From assembly GCA_016788115.1 (NCBI GenBank), contig JAEURR010000005.1, positions 310,001 to 374,000 on the forward strand: DNA of 64,000 nt, written 5' to 3'. Position 1 is the stretch's first letter, and the number at the start of each line of letters is the position of its first letter. Below the pieces are notes generated by a model. It was not told the DNA's origin. It saw nothing but the letters and a program-made list of their open reading frames with translations, and made no database searches. The position numbers were made by a program, and so were the translations under genes. This DNA is from Chthonomonas sp. GTDB lineage: Bacteria > Armatimonadota > Fimbriimonadia > Fimbriimonadales > Fimbriimonadaceae. Shown in pieces: positions 19,069-27,898 of the stretch.

Positions 19069-19752
19069 TTAGCCCTTCTTGCGTCGCAGGAGGATACCGG
19101 CAAGACCGAGCGCCATTACGGCGTACGATGCGGGCTCCGGAACGAGCTTGTAAGTCTGGCAACCAACCTGACTGTAGTCAGGCCAGTTTCCGATTTGCGG
19201 GCCGGAGTTGCTCAACGAATCGACCGCTCCGTCGCCGCCGCCGCCTGCCGTGGTAATGCCATCAAAGCAGATCGTCATGCCCGGTGTGAGGCCAATCGTG
19301 GCCAGGTTCAGCTTGAGCGAAACCGAGTTCGCGCTGATCGACTGAGTCATGCCCGGGGTCGAGAGATACGTCGCGCCCGCGAGACCCCAGCTACCGCCGA
19401 AGTTGTAGGCCTCAAAGCCACCGCCCGAGTTCACCCAAGAGCCGAGCCAGCTTTCTGCACCAGCGGCCATGCCGATCGGTCGGGCCCAGCCGTTGCTGTT
19501 GGTAGTTCCGCCCGATGCTCGGTCGATGAAGACGCAGTACTTGCCCCAGTCGGTCGACTGAATGTTGCCAACTAGGTTGAACTTGAACGTGATCGAGGAC
19601 AGGTCGTTGGTGACGTCCATGCTCGCGATGTTCAAGTGGCTGAATCCCGCGAACGTGCCCACCACGTCGGTGGTCGAATCGGAGTAGTTAACTGCAAACG
19701 CACTACCCATTGCAAGTGCCGCAGAGGCTGCGGTCAAGATCAGTTTTTTCAT
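19069..19752 (-). CDS. PEP-CTERM sorting domain protein
   Basis: The 227-residue product has a signal peptide MKKLILTAASAALAMGSAFA and a C-terminal sorting tail VPEPASYAVMALGLAGILL followed by RRKKG. The mature part is Gly/Ser/Asn-rich with strands such as FKFNLVGNIQSTDWGKYCVF and a Gly-rich loop; the pattern CVFIDRASGGTTNSNGWARP recurs in exported PEP-CTERM proteins of unknown function. The start ATG at 19752 has AAGGAG six bases before it. A terminator follows at 19014-19039, and upstream lies a promoter-like TACAAT and a perfect palindrome, so it looks like a separately regulated gene. Confidence 0.88.
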   Translation of the reverse strand: MKKLILTAASAALAMGSAFAVNYSDSTTDVVGTFAGFSHLNIASMDVTNDLSSITFKFNLVGNIQSTDWGKYCVFIDRASGGTTNSNGWARPIGMAAGAESWLGSWVNSGGGFEAYNFGGSWGLAGATYLSTPGMTQSISANSVSLKLNLATIGLTPGMTICFDGITTAGGGGDGAVDSLSNSGPQIGNWPDYSQVGCQTYKLVPEPASYAVMALGLAGILLRRKKG

Positions 19753-19843
19753 TTTTGCTCCTTTGCACTCCCCGGAAACTGTGCAGAGCGAATGCCCAAT
19801 TAGCATTCAGCGATGATTACGGCACTGCCCGGGTCAGAATTGA

Positions 19844-19881
19844 CGTGAATACGTATTCACGCGAACTCTGATCTCATTGTA
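19844..19881 (-). promoter_or_regulatory. Candidate promoter and 18-bp palindromic operator upstream of the PEP-CTERM gene
   Basis: CGTGAATACGTATTCACG at 19844-19861 is a perfect 18-base palindrome, with flanks that extend the symmetry imperfectly to about 36 bases. On the minus strand, TACAAT (19876-19881) is a good -10 hexamer; no strong -35 is visible. Transcription would start close to the palindrome, which then sits about +10 to +27, a typical repressor position. It is the only regulatory-looking element between hemW and the gene at 19752. Confidence 0.5.
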
Positions 19882-19932
19882 TACGAAGAGCGACGAATCT
19901 GCACTCGCTCGCTGCCCGTAATGTTGCGGGAT

Positions 19933-21048
19933 TTAGGCAAGTTCTGCGCATGCGGCGGAGCAAAAATGCCGGCCCTCGGGGGTCAAAACCGCGCGCGTAT
20001 CGGAGATGGCGACCCATCCCCGTTCTGACAGTTTACGGAGCGCCGACGGGGCAATCTCGACCGTTCGTAGGTCCATCCCCTCGTTGAGTCTGAGTCCCAA
20101 CATGATTCGCTCGAATCGCTCCATCTCGGGGGTCAGACGCTCGTGCTCGAACGCAGTGGGGTGCCCCCCTTCGACGGCTTCGCAGTATCTCTCGGGCTGC
20201 TTGAGGACGGTGTATCGCACCCGCGCATCGCCATCCGACATGCATCCGACCGCCCCGGGCCCGTAGCCCGCGTACTCTTCGCCGCGCCAGTAGCACAGGT
20301 TGTGAGCGCATTCCGTGCCCGGCTCGGCGAAATTGCTGATCTCGTACTGCGCGTACCCGCGCTCGGCGGCGAGCGTCACCGCCGCGTCGTACATCGCGAC
20401 CTGCACCTCGTCACTGGGCAGGTCCAGCATCCCACGCACTTGGAGCTTGTAGTAGCGGGTGTTCGGTTCGATGGTGAGGCAGTAGAGCGACAGATGCTCG
20501 GGCTCCAGTGCAAGCGCCGTCTCGATATTGCGCCGCCACGAGCCAAGCGACTGCCCGGGCAGGGCGAACATCAAGTCGAGATTGAGGTTGGTAAACCCCG
20601 CGCGTCGCGCGGCCGCGACGGCCCGGCCCACGTGACTCGCTTCGTGGACTCGCCCAAGCCGTATGAGATCTTCCTGCTGGAAGCTCTGCGCTCCGAGGCT
20701 GATTCGGTTGAACCCAGCCGCACGCATCGCCTCGAACTTGGGGATGTCCACGGTCCCCGGGTTCCCTTCGCTGGTGATCTCGCACCCTTCGATCGGTGGG
20801 TGAACCTCAAGCACCACCTGAAGCAAGCCCGTGATCTGGGCCTCGGACAAGAAGGTGGGAGTCCCCCCGCCAAAGAAGATGGTCTTCGCCGGGCGGCCGC
20901 GCCATGGCGAGCGCACGATTTCCGATCGGATCGCCTGAACCGTCCGTTCTACGATCTCCCCCGTCATCGCGTAGCTGTTGAAGTCGCAATAGCCGCACTT
21001 GCTCGGGCAGAACGGCGTGTGGACGTACACAGCGACGGGGGCAGACAT
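19933..21048 (-). CDS. hemW: Radical SAM protein HemW (coproporphyrinogen-III-oxidase-like)
   Basis: A 371-residue radical-SAM protein. Starting at ATG 21048 gives VAVYVHTPFCPSKCGYCDFNS, the CxxxCxxC cluster motif followed by DFNS as in HemW. FFGGGTPTFLS, EGNPGTVD, RISLGAQSFQ and the HemW-like CHNLCYWRGEEYAGYGPGA region (here AHNLCYW..) follow. HemW inserts or transfers heme and is not itself the CPO enzyme; the two are often confused in annotations. GAGGTG before the start overlaps the stop of the GH38 gene two bases upstream, so translation is coupled. The long open-frame extension upstream is not used. Confidence 0.9.
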   Translation of the reverse strand: MSAPVAVYVHTPFCPSKCGYCDFNSYAMTGEIVERTVQAIRSEIVRSPWRGRPAKTIFFGGGTPTFLSEAQITGLLQVVLEVHPPIEGCEITSEGNPGTVDIPKFEAMRAAGFNRISLGAQSFQQEDLIRLGRVHEASHVGRAVAAARRAGFTNLNLDLMFALPGQSLGSWRRNIETALALEPEHLSLYCLTIEPNTRYYKLQVRGMLDLPSDEVQVAMYDAAVTLAAERGYAQYEISNFAEPGTECAHNLCYWRGEEYAGYGPGAVGCMSDGDARVRYTVLKQPERYCEAVEGGHPTAFEHERLTPEMERFERIMLGLRLNEGMDLRTVEIAPSALRKLSERGWVAISDTRAVLTPEGRHFCSAACAELA

Positions 21049-21050
21049 GG

Positions 21051-24000
21051 TTACACCTCGATCAGGAACGTGAGAATCTCGAACGGAGTGTAGTCGAAGC
21101 GGATCACGCCGTCCTCCAACTCTAGGTCCGCAATCGGCGTCTCGTCGAGCATCGCGAGGCGCGCCCGCTTGACTCCGGTGGCCAGACTCATCTCGGTCGT
21201 TCCGCGCGAGTTGTGGCACTCGTACAGCCGCACGACGATCAGATCGCTATCCTCCGCTTTCTTGACCGATTCCACGACGATGCTTCGCGAGAAAACGTGG
21301 ACGAACGGCGGGACTTCGCCATCCGCTCCGCTGCCCGGCTCCAACTCGACGACGCGCGGCTCGGCATTGAACGCATACGAAGATGCGACCACCTGCGAGT
21401 GAATCACCTGATCGTAGTGGGGTAGCAAAACGTAGCTGAAGAAGTGCTCGCCCATGTCGCAATCGGGATCCGGAGCCTTGGGCGATCGGAGCAGCGACAG
21501 ACGCAGCGTATTGCCCTGCACGTCGTGGCCGTACTTGCCGTTATTCAGCAGCGCGACGCCGTAGCCCCCTTCGCTGAGGTCGGCCCACTTCTGGGCACAA
21601 ACCTCGAACTTGGCGAGATCCCAACTCGTGTTGGAGTGGGTCGGTCGCTCGACGTGGCCAAACTGAATTTCGAATGTGGCTCGCTGCGTGTTGACGTTCA
21701 TCGGGAACGCCACCTTGAGCATCTTGTGGTCTTCGTGCCAATCCACCCATGTATCGAATCGGATGCCGGGCGTCGGTCCGACGCTGATCCGCTGGCGGAT
21801 GGTGCTCTTGCCGAAGCGACGGACGACCTCGACCGCCGCACGAACCGGACCGCGCTCGACCACCTCGAACGAGTCGCACCGCGTCAGGTTGGTCTCGGTC
21901 TCGTAGGCGTACACGTCCACGTCCCAGGCGTCCCAGAACTGCGGGCGGTCGTCGAACAGCTGGAACACATTCGCGAGCGAGCCCGACGCAATGAATTCGA
22001 TCGGGTTATCGTCAAGCGAAGTGATGCTGGTGATGTTCCCTTGGCTGTCGAACTTGACACTGAATTCGTCATTCTCCAGCTTGCGCGGGCCGACCTTGAG
22101 CCGCGACCGCAGGCTCGGGGGAGCATCCGAAAGGTTCCCGACGACGACCGCGCCGAGAGCTTCGAACGGCGTATCGAAGATGAGCTGTCCGTCATCGGTC
22201 TTTTGCACCGGGTACCGGTCGGCTCCGATCTCCAAGCTACCCGGGACCGCGTCGTGCGGCCACGGTAGGCTCGCTTGAGCCGGGACTTCGCTATTGTGGA
22301 AGATCGCGATGGGGCGACCCTCTGGCCGCTCCATCCGTGCGGCAAGTGCCTTTAAGAACCGCTCGATCAGGGCGCGTGCTCCAGCCCGGATTTCTGCATA
22401 ATCGCGGTCGCTATCTTCGTACACTTCCGCCACCGAGGAGCCTGGGATGATGTCGTGGAACTGGTTCAGCAACACCAACTTCCATAGCCGCTCGATCTCT
22501 TCTTGGGGATAATGGGCCGCATAGTCGGGCTGGAAGCATGCGAGCAGCTCGACGTCCCGCATGAGGAACTCGCACTCGCGATTTGCCCGCTTGTTTTCGG
22601 CTTGGCTGGTGTAGGTTCCTCGGTGGAGCTCCAGGTACAGCTCGCCGACCCACGTCGCCAGATCCTTGCTCTTTGCCTTCGCGTCCTTGTAGAAGTCGAC
22701 GGCGTGTTTACGGGTCTCGATGTCGGGCAAATAGGGCGCGGTACGTGCGCGGCGCAAGAGCTCCAGGTGCCGCTCAGTCGGACCACCACCGCCGTCACCC
22801 CACCCGAACAAGTACATCGAGTGGTCGCTACGGGCTTGGTCGCGGTGGGTCCGGACACTCTTAATCATTTCCTGTGGTTCGCAACTGCCGATGTACGTGT
22901 CGGCGGGCGGGAAGTGAGTCCAGATCCGGCTCCCGTCAATCCCCTGCCACCAAAACGTGTTGTGGGGGAACTTGTTGAACTGGTTCCAACTGATCTTCTG
23001 GGTGAGGAAGTTCTGAATCCCGAACTTGGTCAAGATCTGCGGGAGCGCGGCCGAGTAGCCGAAGACGTCGGGCAGGAACATATCCTCGTTCGTCTGGCTA
23101 AAGTGCTGCTTGAAGTACCGCCGACCATACAGGAACTGCCGAACCAGCGATTCGGCACCCGTGAGGTTGCAATCGGCCTCGACCCACATCGACCCGATCG
23201 TCTCCCACTGTCCTTCCTTGGCGGCGGCCTGGATCCGCTTGAAGAGAGCTGGGTACTCCTTCTCGATCCACTCGTACTGGCTCGCCTGGGAGTGCACATA
23301 AACGTACTCCGGGTACCGCTTCATGTTGCGCAGCTGGGTGCTCGCGGTGTGCGCCATCTTCAGGTGGGTGATGCGGAGCGGCCAAAGCCACGCGGTATCA
23401 AGGTGTGCGTGCCCGAGCGGGGTGATCGTGTGTTTAAGCTCAGAATTGAGGCTTCCCAGTGCGTCCTTGAGGGTCTTGCGGCACCGGGCGATGCTCGCGT
23501 CGCCCTCTTCGGCCCAGAGATTACAACAGTGGTTCAGCGCGCGCAGAATTGCGGAGTACCCAGGGTCGGTCTCGGGGATCTCCTTGAGGAGGCTCAAGAT
23601 GAAATCGACGTCGTACACGAGCGGCTGGAGCTCAGTGTGAATTCGAACTAGCTCGCATGCACCGACTTTCTCGGTCTTTTCGAGCCGGGGCGGCACCTTG
23701 CCCGCGACCCGGATGTGATTCCCGCCCGCATGCGACTGGATCGTCAGGGTGACGGATTCACCCCCGGCGCAGGTGTCATAGAGCCGAACGATCGGGTGTT
23801 CGCGGTCGATGCCGCACTCCGGAACGTTCTCCACCCAGAGGGTCCGCTCGCCTCCCACCTCGGGCTGGGCACACACCTCGCCGCCAACCCACTCGGTGGG
23901 CACGGTGCCACGGATGCGAAACCAGGCTTCTCGGTAGGCCGGGCCCCATTCGAACCCAGATTCGATGGGCTCCCAGGGGCCAAGCCGCTCGGCCGCCTCT

Positions 24001-24128
24001 TGGTCAGGGTGCGCGGTGGGACAGAATTCGACCGTCAGCGGGGCGCGGGCGATTTCTAGGCTGGGTTGGAGTTGGTCGCGGTACCACAGGGTCGCGCGGC
24101 CAAGGGTCAAGCTCGGGTGCTTCAGCAT
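21051..24128 (-). CDS. Glycoside hydrolase family 38 alpha-mannosidase
   Basis: A 1025-residue enzyme expected to hydrolyse alpha-mannosides. The catalytic domain has GHAHLDTAWLWPL (zinc ligands His and Asp), MWVEADCNLTGAESLVRQ (Asp nucleophile), LPDVFGYSAALPQIL and FGWGDGGGGPT; the middle and C-terminal beta domains follow. The N-terminal 230 residues match the ancillary beta domain of bacterial enzymes. No signal peptide is seen, so it is probably cytoplasmic. A TTG 11 codons upstream is an alternative start to the ATG at 24128. hemW follows two bases after the stop. With the GH20 gene it suggests glycan use. Confidence 0.93.
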   Translation of the reverse strand: MLKHPSLTLGRATLWYRDQLQPSLEIARAPLTVEFCPTAHPDQEAAERLGPWEPIESGFEWGPAYREAWFRIRGTVPTEWVGGEVCAQPEVGGERTLWVENVPECGIDREHPIVRLYDTCAGGESVTLTIQSHAGGNHIRVAGKVPPRLEKTEKVGACELVRIHTELQPLVYDVDFILSLLKEIPETDPGYSAILRALNHCCNLWAEEGDASIARCRKTLKDALGSLNSELKHTITPLGHAHLDTAWLWPLRITHLKMAHTASTQLRNMKRYPEYVYVHSQASQYEWIEKEYPALFKRIQAAAKEGQWETIGSMWVEADCNLTGAESLVRQFLYGRRYFKQHFSQTNEDMFLPDVFGYSAALPQILTKFGIQNFLTQKISWNQFNKFPHNTFWWQGIDGSRIWTHFPPADTYIGSCEPQEMIKSVRTHRDQARSDHSMYLFGWGDGGGGPTERHLELLRRARTAPYLPDIETRKHAVDFYKDAKAKSKDLATWVGELYLELHRGTYTSQAENKRANRECEFLMRDVELLACFQPDYAAHYPQEEIERLWKLVLLNQFHDIIPGSSVAEVYEDSDRDYAEIRAGARALIERFLKALAARMERPEGRPIAIFHNSEVPAQASLPWPHDAVPGSLEIGADRYPVQKTDDGQLIFDTPFEALGAVVVGNLSDAPPSLRSRLKVGPRKLENDEFSVKFDSQGNITSITSLDDNPIEFIASGSLANVFQLFDDRPQFWDAWDVDVYAYETETNLTRCDSFEVVERGPVRAAVEVVRRFGKSTIRQRISVGPTPGIRFDTWVDWHEDHKMLKVAFPMNVNTQRATFEIQFGHVERPTHSNTSWDLAKFEVCAQKWADLSEGGYGVALLNNGKYGHDVQGNTLRLSLLRSPKAPDPDCDMGEHFFSYVLLPHYDQVIHSQVVASSYAFNAEPRVVELEPGSGADGEVPPFVHVFSRSIVVESVKKAEDSDLIVVRLYECHNSRGTTEMSLATGVKRARLAMLDETPIADLELEDGVIRFDYTPFEILTFLIEV

Positions 24129-24215
24129 GGGACGGTCCCATTCTAACTGATTCGTGTCCAAAACGGAATGGCGAATAGTGGGAGATTGGTGTATATTAAC
24201 TGAGTGGACGCTAGG

Positions 24216-25421
24216 ATGGCGGTGAAGGTGGCGTGCGCCACGCTGTATTTGCGCGGAGGCCCCGGGGTGACAGGCTCGCGTAGCCCAGCGGCCGTAGCGC
24301 GTGCGAGTACGGTGCTGGGGAATCTACGCGCAGGGGCGGGGCGAGGACGCAGCGCCGGTTCGTCATGGGCGCACACGCTTGCCGAGCGGTGCCGCCAGTC
24401 GTACCTTTGGGAAGAGGCAGCGGTCCTGATGCTCACAGATCGGTGGGAATGGGCGGCCTCCCTAGTGGAATCGGGCGGGTGTATCACGCAGCTCTGCCCC
24501 CAGTACCCTGCACGCTGGCTTGGTACGCGAAGGGCGAGTGCTGGGAGTGGCCCGGGCGGTGTGTTCGGGGAGCTTGGTGGCTTTGGTACGTCGGGTGTGG
24601 TCAGTACTTGTCGTGGGCTGGGCTCCGCGGCCCCTCCCGTGATGTATGCGCGCGGGGACCTCACTTCGCTCGGAGGTGGAGTGTCCGAGGCGGAGCGGTG
24701 GAGCGGCATTGCCATCGTTGGCTCCCGCGAGCTCAGCGCCGCAGAGATCGCGTTCGCGCGCGCGGCAGGCGCGGCTGCGGCCGGGCTCGGCGCAGTCGTC
24801 ATTTCGGGCGGAGCGGCGGGAGCAGACCGCGAAGCTGTGCTAGGAGCGCTCTGCGCCGGTGACCACGATACGAGTGCAGGGTTGGGTGCGTGCGAGAGTG
24901 GTCGTGAGGGGGTCTCGGCGGATGGGCGGGCGGGTGCGCGCAAATCACTATCCCGGTGCCACGCAGTCGAGATCTTGCCATGCGGATTCGATCACGCCAC
25001 CCTACGGGAGGGCGTGGTGCAGGTTACCCTCTGGCCCGCCTCCACGGCGTTCAGTACGGCGGGGGCGATGGAGAGGAATGTGCTCGTCTACGCCGCCTCG
25101 GAAGCGGCAATTCTGGTAGCAGTGCGGCACGGCGCGGGCGGAACGTGGCATGGTGCGTGCGAAGCCTTACGCCGTAGGCTGTGCCCCTTGCTGGTCCATT
25201 CGCCCCCTACCGCGCAGCCGGGATCCGGCACCGCTGCATTCCTGGCGATGGGCGCAGTCGGGCTCCCCACTTCGCTGGAAGTCGAGTCCCTCCGCGCGGG
25301 CGTCCTCGAGTCGTTGCGGCGCTCCCACTGCCCGGACGGGTCGCTCGCAGAGTTTTTTGGTGAAGAAGACGTCCCTCAGCGCGTGCCCGTCGGGCCCGGC
25401 TTATCCCCTCAGTCTGCGTAG
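24216..25421 (+). CDS. Aberrant DprA/SLOG-fold protein
   Basis: The 401-residue product keeps a DprA-like order: an N-terminal helical part ending QYPARWL, PPVMYARGDL (the PPxxLYxxG motif), then the Rossmann core WSGIAIVGSRELS and AVVISGGAAGADREAVL. Canonical DprA has SGxARGID here; the DNA-binding Arg is replaced by Ala. The gap between YPARWL and PPVMYARG holds a Gly/Ser-rich insert of about 37 residues, and another Gly/Ala-rich stretch follows the Rossmann motif. No winged-helix end is seen. The plus strand is unusually G-rich. It may be a divergent DprA or a SLOG-family nucleotide-binding protein. ATG 24216 was preferred to GTG 24204. Confidence 0.6.
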   Translation: MAVKVACATLYLRGGPGVTGSRSPAAVARASTVLGNLRAGAGRGRSAGSSWAHTLAERCRQSYLWEEAAVLMLTDRWEWAASLVESGGCITQLCPQYPARWLGTRRASAGSGPGGVFGELGGFGTSGVVSTCRGLGSAAPPVMYARGDLTSLGGGVSEAERWSGIAIVGSRELSAAEIAFARAAGAAAAGLGAVVISGGAAGADREAVLGALCAGDHDTSAGLGACESGREGVSADGRAGARKSLSRCHAVEILPCGFDHATLREGVVQVTLWPASTAFSTAGAMERNVLVYAASEAAILVAVRHGAGGTWHGACEALRRRLCPLLVHSPPTAQPGSGTAAFLAMGAVGLPTSLEVESLRAGVLESLRRSHCPDGSLAEFFGEEDVPQRVPVGPGLSPQSA

Positions 25422-25426
25422 CTGGC

Positions 25427-26980
25427 CTACAGCCCGAGCTTGGACCAGAGACCGTCTACCCGCGCCTTCACGTCGTCGCTCATGCGGATCAGCTTCGGGA
25501 AATCACGGTGGAATCCGTTCTCGCCCGGCCATTTGTGGGTGCAATCGAACCCGATCTTGCCGCCGAACCCTTCGTAGGTCGCGGCGTGATCGAGCTGGTC
25601 GATCGGGCCACGTGAGTGCAGTACGTCGCGCATCGGGTCGCAGTTCGCGCCGAGCCGGAACAGCACTTCCCCCACGTTCTGGACATCGCAGTCTTCATCA
25701 AAGATGAACACCATCTTGGTGAACGAGAGCTGCCCCAAACCCCAGATCGCATTCATGACCTTGTAGGCGTGGCCAGGGTACTTCTTCCTGATCTTCACGA
25801 AGGCGATGTTGTGGAAGCATGCATCCACCGGGAGGTTCATATCGAGAATCTCGGGGACGGTGAGCTGAATCATTGGCATGAAGATTCGCTCGACCGCCTT
25901 ACCCATCCAGCCGTCTTCCATCGGCGGGACGCCCACAATCGTCGCGGGCCACACCGGCTTCTTGCGCATGGTCATGCACGTGACGTGCAGCACCGGAAAG
26001 TCCTCTGCCAGTGAATAGTAGCCGGTGTGGTCGCCGAAGGGACCTTCGAGGCGCTTCTCGGTCGGATCGACGTACCCTTCCAGTACGATCTCGGCATCGG
26101 CGGGGACCATAACACCGACCGTTTTCGCCTTCACCAGCTCGACTTTCTGGCGGCGCAAGAATCCCGCGAAGAGCATCTCGTCGATACCCGGTGGTAACGG
26201 CGAGATCGCGCAGAAGTTGTAGACCGGATCGCCGCCCAGCACCACTGCCACCTCGAATCGCTTCTTCCCCGCGGCAGCCGCGTCTTCCATCTGGCGCTGT
26301 CCGGTCTTGTGCATCTGCCAGTGCATCCCGCACGTATTCCGGTCATACAACTGAACCCGATACATGCCCACGTTCCGTTTGCCCGTGTTCGGGTCGTGCG
26401 TGAATACGAGCGGCAGCGTGACGTACGGCCCCCCATCTTCTGGCCAGCACGTGAGGATCGGCAACTTGGTGAGATCGATCTCATCTCCCTGCATCACCAC
26501 CTCTTGGCAGACCCCGGTCGAGACCGTCTTCGGCCCGACCGTCTTGATTTCGCCACCCAGTTCGAGCGCCATCTTCAGCTTCTCACCGAGTCCGCGTGGC
26601 ATGTTCGCTGGTGCCTGCAGCAGCTTTCGCAGTCGATCGGCGTGCTCCTCGAAGTCGTCAGACGAGAGCGCCATGGACATGCGGAGGCGCGACCCCATCG
26701 TGTTGATCGCGACGGGCATGTCGTAGCGGACGCTACCGGACGGGGCGTGCTCGGGATGGATCGAGCCGTAGTTCATCACCGCACTCTTAGGGTTAGGGGT
26801 GCCGCATCGGTGGGGCGGCCCGACGACCTGTTCGAACAGTAGCGCGGGACCGTCCGATTTCATCACTCGATCGGCGATCTCCGTGATCTCTAAGTACGGG
26901 CTGATCGGTTCCGTGATCCGCTTCAGTTCGCCGTTGGATTCCAAGGTCTCCAGGAAGTGTTGAAAGTCACGGTAGGCCAT
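25427..26980 (-). CDS. ubiD: UbiD-family (de)carboxylase
   Basis: A 517-residue enzyme of the UbiD family, which uses prenylated FMN to decarboxylate aromatic or alpha,beta-unsaturated acids. The start AYRDFQHFLETLESNGEL matches UbiD. The cofactor-binding and catalytic region includes GMYRVQLYDRNTCGMHWQMH, then EGYVDPTEKRLEGPFGDHTG, and near the C-terminus FIFDEDCDVQNVGEVLFR. Possible roles are menaquinone or another quinone pathway, or use of aromatic acids. No ubiX (flavin prenyltransferase) or menaquinone gene is nearby to decide. It ends five bases from the convergent DprA-like gene. Confidence 0.9.
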   Translation of the reverse strand: MAYRDFQHFLETLESNGELKRITEPISPYLEITEIADRVMKSDGPALLFEQVVGPPHRCGTPNPKSAVMNYGSIHPEHAPSGSVRYDMPVAINTMGSRLRMSMALSSDDFEEHADRLRKLLQAPANMPRGLGEKLKMALELGGEIKTVGPKTVSTGVCQEVVMQGDEIDLTKLPILTCWPEDGGPYVTLPLVFTHDPNTGKRNVGMYRVQLYDRNTCGMHWQMHKTGQRQMEDAAAAGKKRFEVAVVLGGDPVYNFCAISPLPPGIDEMLFAGFLRRQKVELVKAKTVGVMVPADAEIVLEGYVDPTEKRLEGPFGDHTGYYSLAEDFPVLHVTCMTMRKKPVWPATIVGVPPMEDGWMGKAVERIFMPMIQLTVPEILDMNLPVDACFHNIAFVKIRKKYPGHAYKVMNAIWGLGQLSFTKMVFIFDEDCDVQNVGEVLFRLGANCDPMRDVLHSRGPIDQLDHAATYEGFGGKIGFDCTHKWPGENGFHRDFPKLIRMSDDVKARVDGLWSKLGL

Positions 26981-27054
26981 AGATCACCTCAGTTTACGGA
27001 AGTCGGACCCCGCCCGTCTGCACGTGGGGGCGCGCCAAGCCGAAGATCAAGGAT

Positions 27055-27828
27055 GTGAAGCTGAGATCCTGGATGGGTTGCGCAGTGGTGGCGCTGCTGA
27101 TGTCTGCCGCGGGATGCCAAGAGCAAGACGTGGCGACGGAGCGGGGTTTCTCCAAAGTTGATGTGGCGACCGACGAGCCCACGCCCGCGTGGACCGAAGT
27201 TCGCGTCCCGCAATCTGGCGTCGCCATGCAATGCCCCCGGACGTGGTGCTGGCGAGAGCCCGACATCCTCCTAAACTGGATGATCGTCGCAATGCCCGCA
27301 AGTTCTGGCATGACGAAGTTCCGGGTCCCCTTCAACTACGCAGACTTACGCATCTTTGACACGCTCAGTGCGCGAACCCTGCGGGTCGATGCCTACGCCG
27401 AGGTCTTCGTTCACCCCAGCCGGGGCAGCGCTCTTGGTGCGGTACGCAAAGCCGCCGAGAAGCGGTACAGCATCGAGCAGGCATTTGCGTTGGACGACGA
27501 GCCCGTCAGCACACCCATCGGGCCGATGATCCGTCTCGTTTACACCGCCGACCGCAAGGCGATCACCGGCAAGACCGTCCGCTTCGCCGTCGAGCGGTAT
27601 CTGGCTGCGACGGAGGATTGCGTGGTCGATATCGGATTCTGGGCGCCGTTACGTCAGTTGGAGGACTATCAAGAGACTTTTGATCGGATGATCGCAAGCT
27701 TTCGCATCCTAACGCCGGATCCGGCTGGCGCACTCGTCCTACCCGAAGGCCCGACCCTCCCCAAGAACCGCGTCCGGGCGGTCCCCATCGTGGACGAAAT
27801 CAAGAACCGCGACCTCCTAAACCTTTAG
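27055..27828 (+). CDS. Hypothetical lipoprotein
   Basis: The 257-residue product has a lipoprotein signal (MKLRSWMGCAVVALLMSAAGC; lipobox SAAGC). The mature part contains a strand-rich middle (RVPFNYADLRIFDT, LRVDAYAEVFVHPSRG) followed by IEQAFALDDEPVSTPIG and the helix YQETFDRMIASFRIL. That pattern is found in secreted proteins of unknown function with a fold like PsbP/DUF1795, where a short final helix FDRMIASF is common. The start is GTG at 27055; AAGGA lies just before it, closer than usual. The gene stands between the divergent ubiD and the polysaccharide locus. Confidence 0.7.
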   Translation: MKLRSWMGCAVVALLMSAAGCQEQDVATERGFSKVDVATDEPTPAWTEVRVPQSGVAMQCPRTWCWREPDILLNWMIVAMPASSGMTKFRVPFNYADLRIFDTLSARTLRVDAYAEVFVHPSRGSALGAVRKAAEKRYSIEQAFALDDEPVSTPIGPMIRLVYTADRKAITGKTVRFAVERYLAATEDCVVDIGFWAPLRQLEDYQETFDRMIASFRILTPDPAGALVLPEGPTLPKNRVRAVPIVDEIKNRDLLNL

Positions 27829-27848
27829 TTCGACGAAGGGGACTCACC

Positions 27849-27894
27849 GGGTATTCTTAGGGGCGAAGGGTTGCGATCTGCAACCCGAATACCC
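27849..27894 (+). promoter_or_regulatory. Structured leader before wbpA
   Basis: Two nested inverted repeats lie immediately before the wbpA start. GGGTATTC (27849-27856) pairs with GAATACCC (27887-27894), and inside it GGGTTGC (27868-27874) pairs with GCAACCC (27880-27886) around GATCT. The right arm ends four bases before the ATG. The only purine-rich, ribosome-binding-like sequence (AGGGG, about 27860) lies in the loop between the stems, so folding may control initiation. No known riboswitch class was recognised. Confidence 0.45.
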
Positions 27895-27898
27895 CGCT

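Noticed and set aside
19933-21048. Oxygen-independent coproporphyrinogen oxidase (HemN)
   Set aside because: The CxxxCxxCDFNS start and length fit HemW, a heme chaperone-like paralogue without proven oxidase activity.
22503-23651. Long plus-strand open frame of 382 codons
   Set aside because: It lies opposite the GH38 gene, has no recognisable domain and reflects the GC-rich codon pattern of the real gene.
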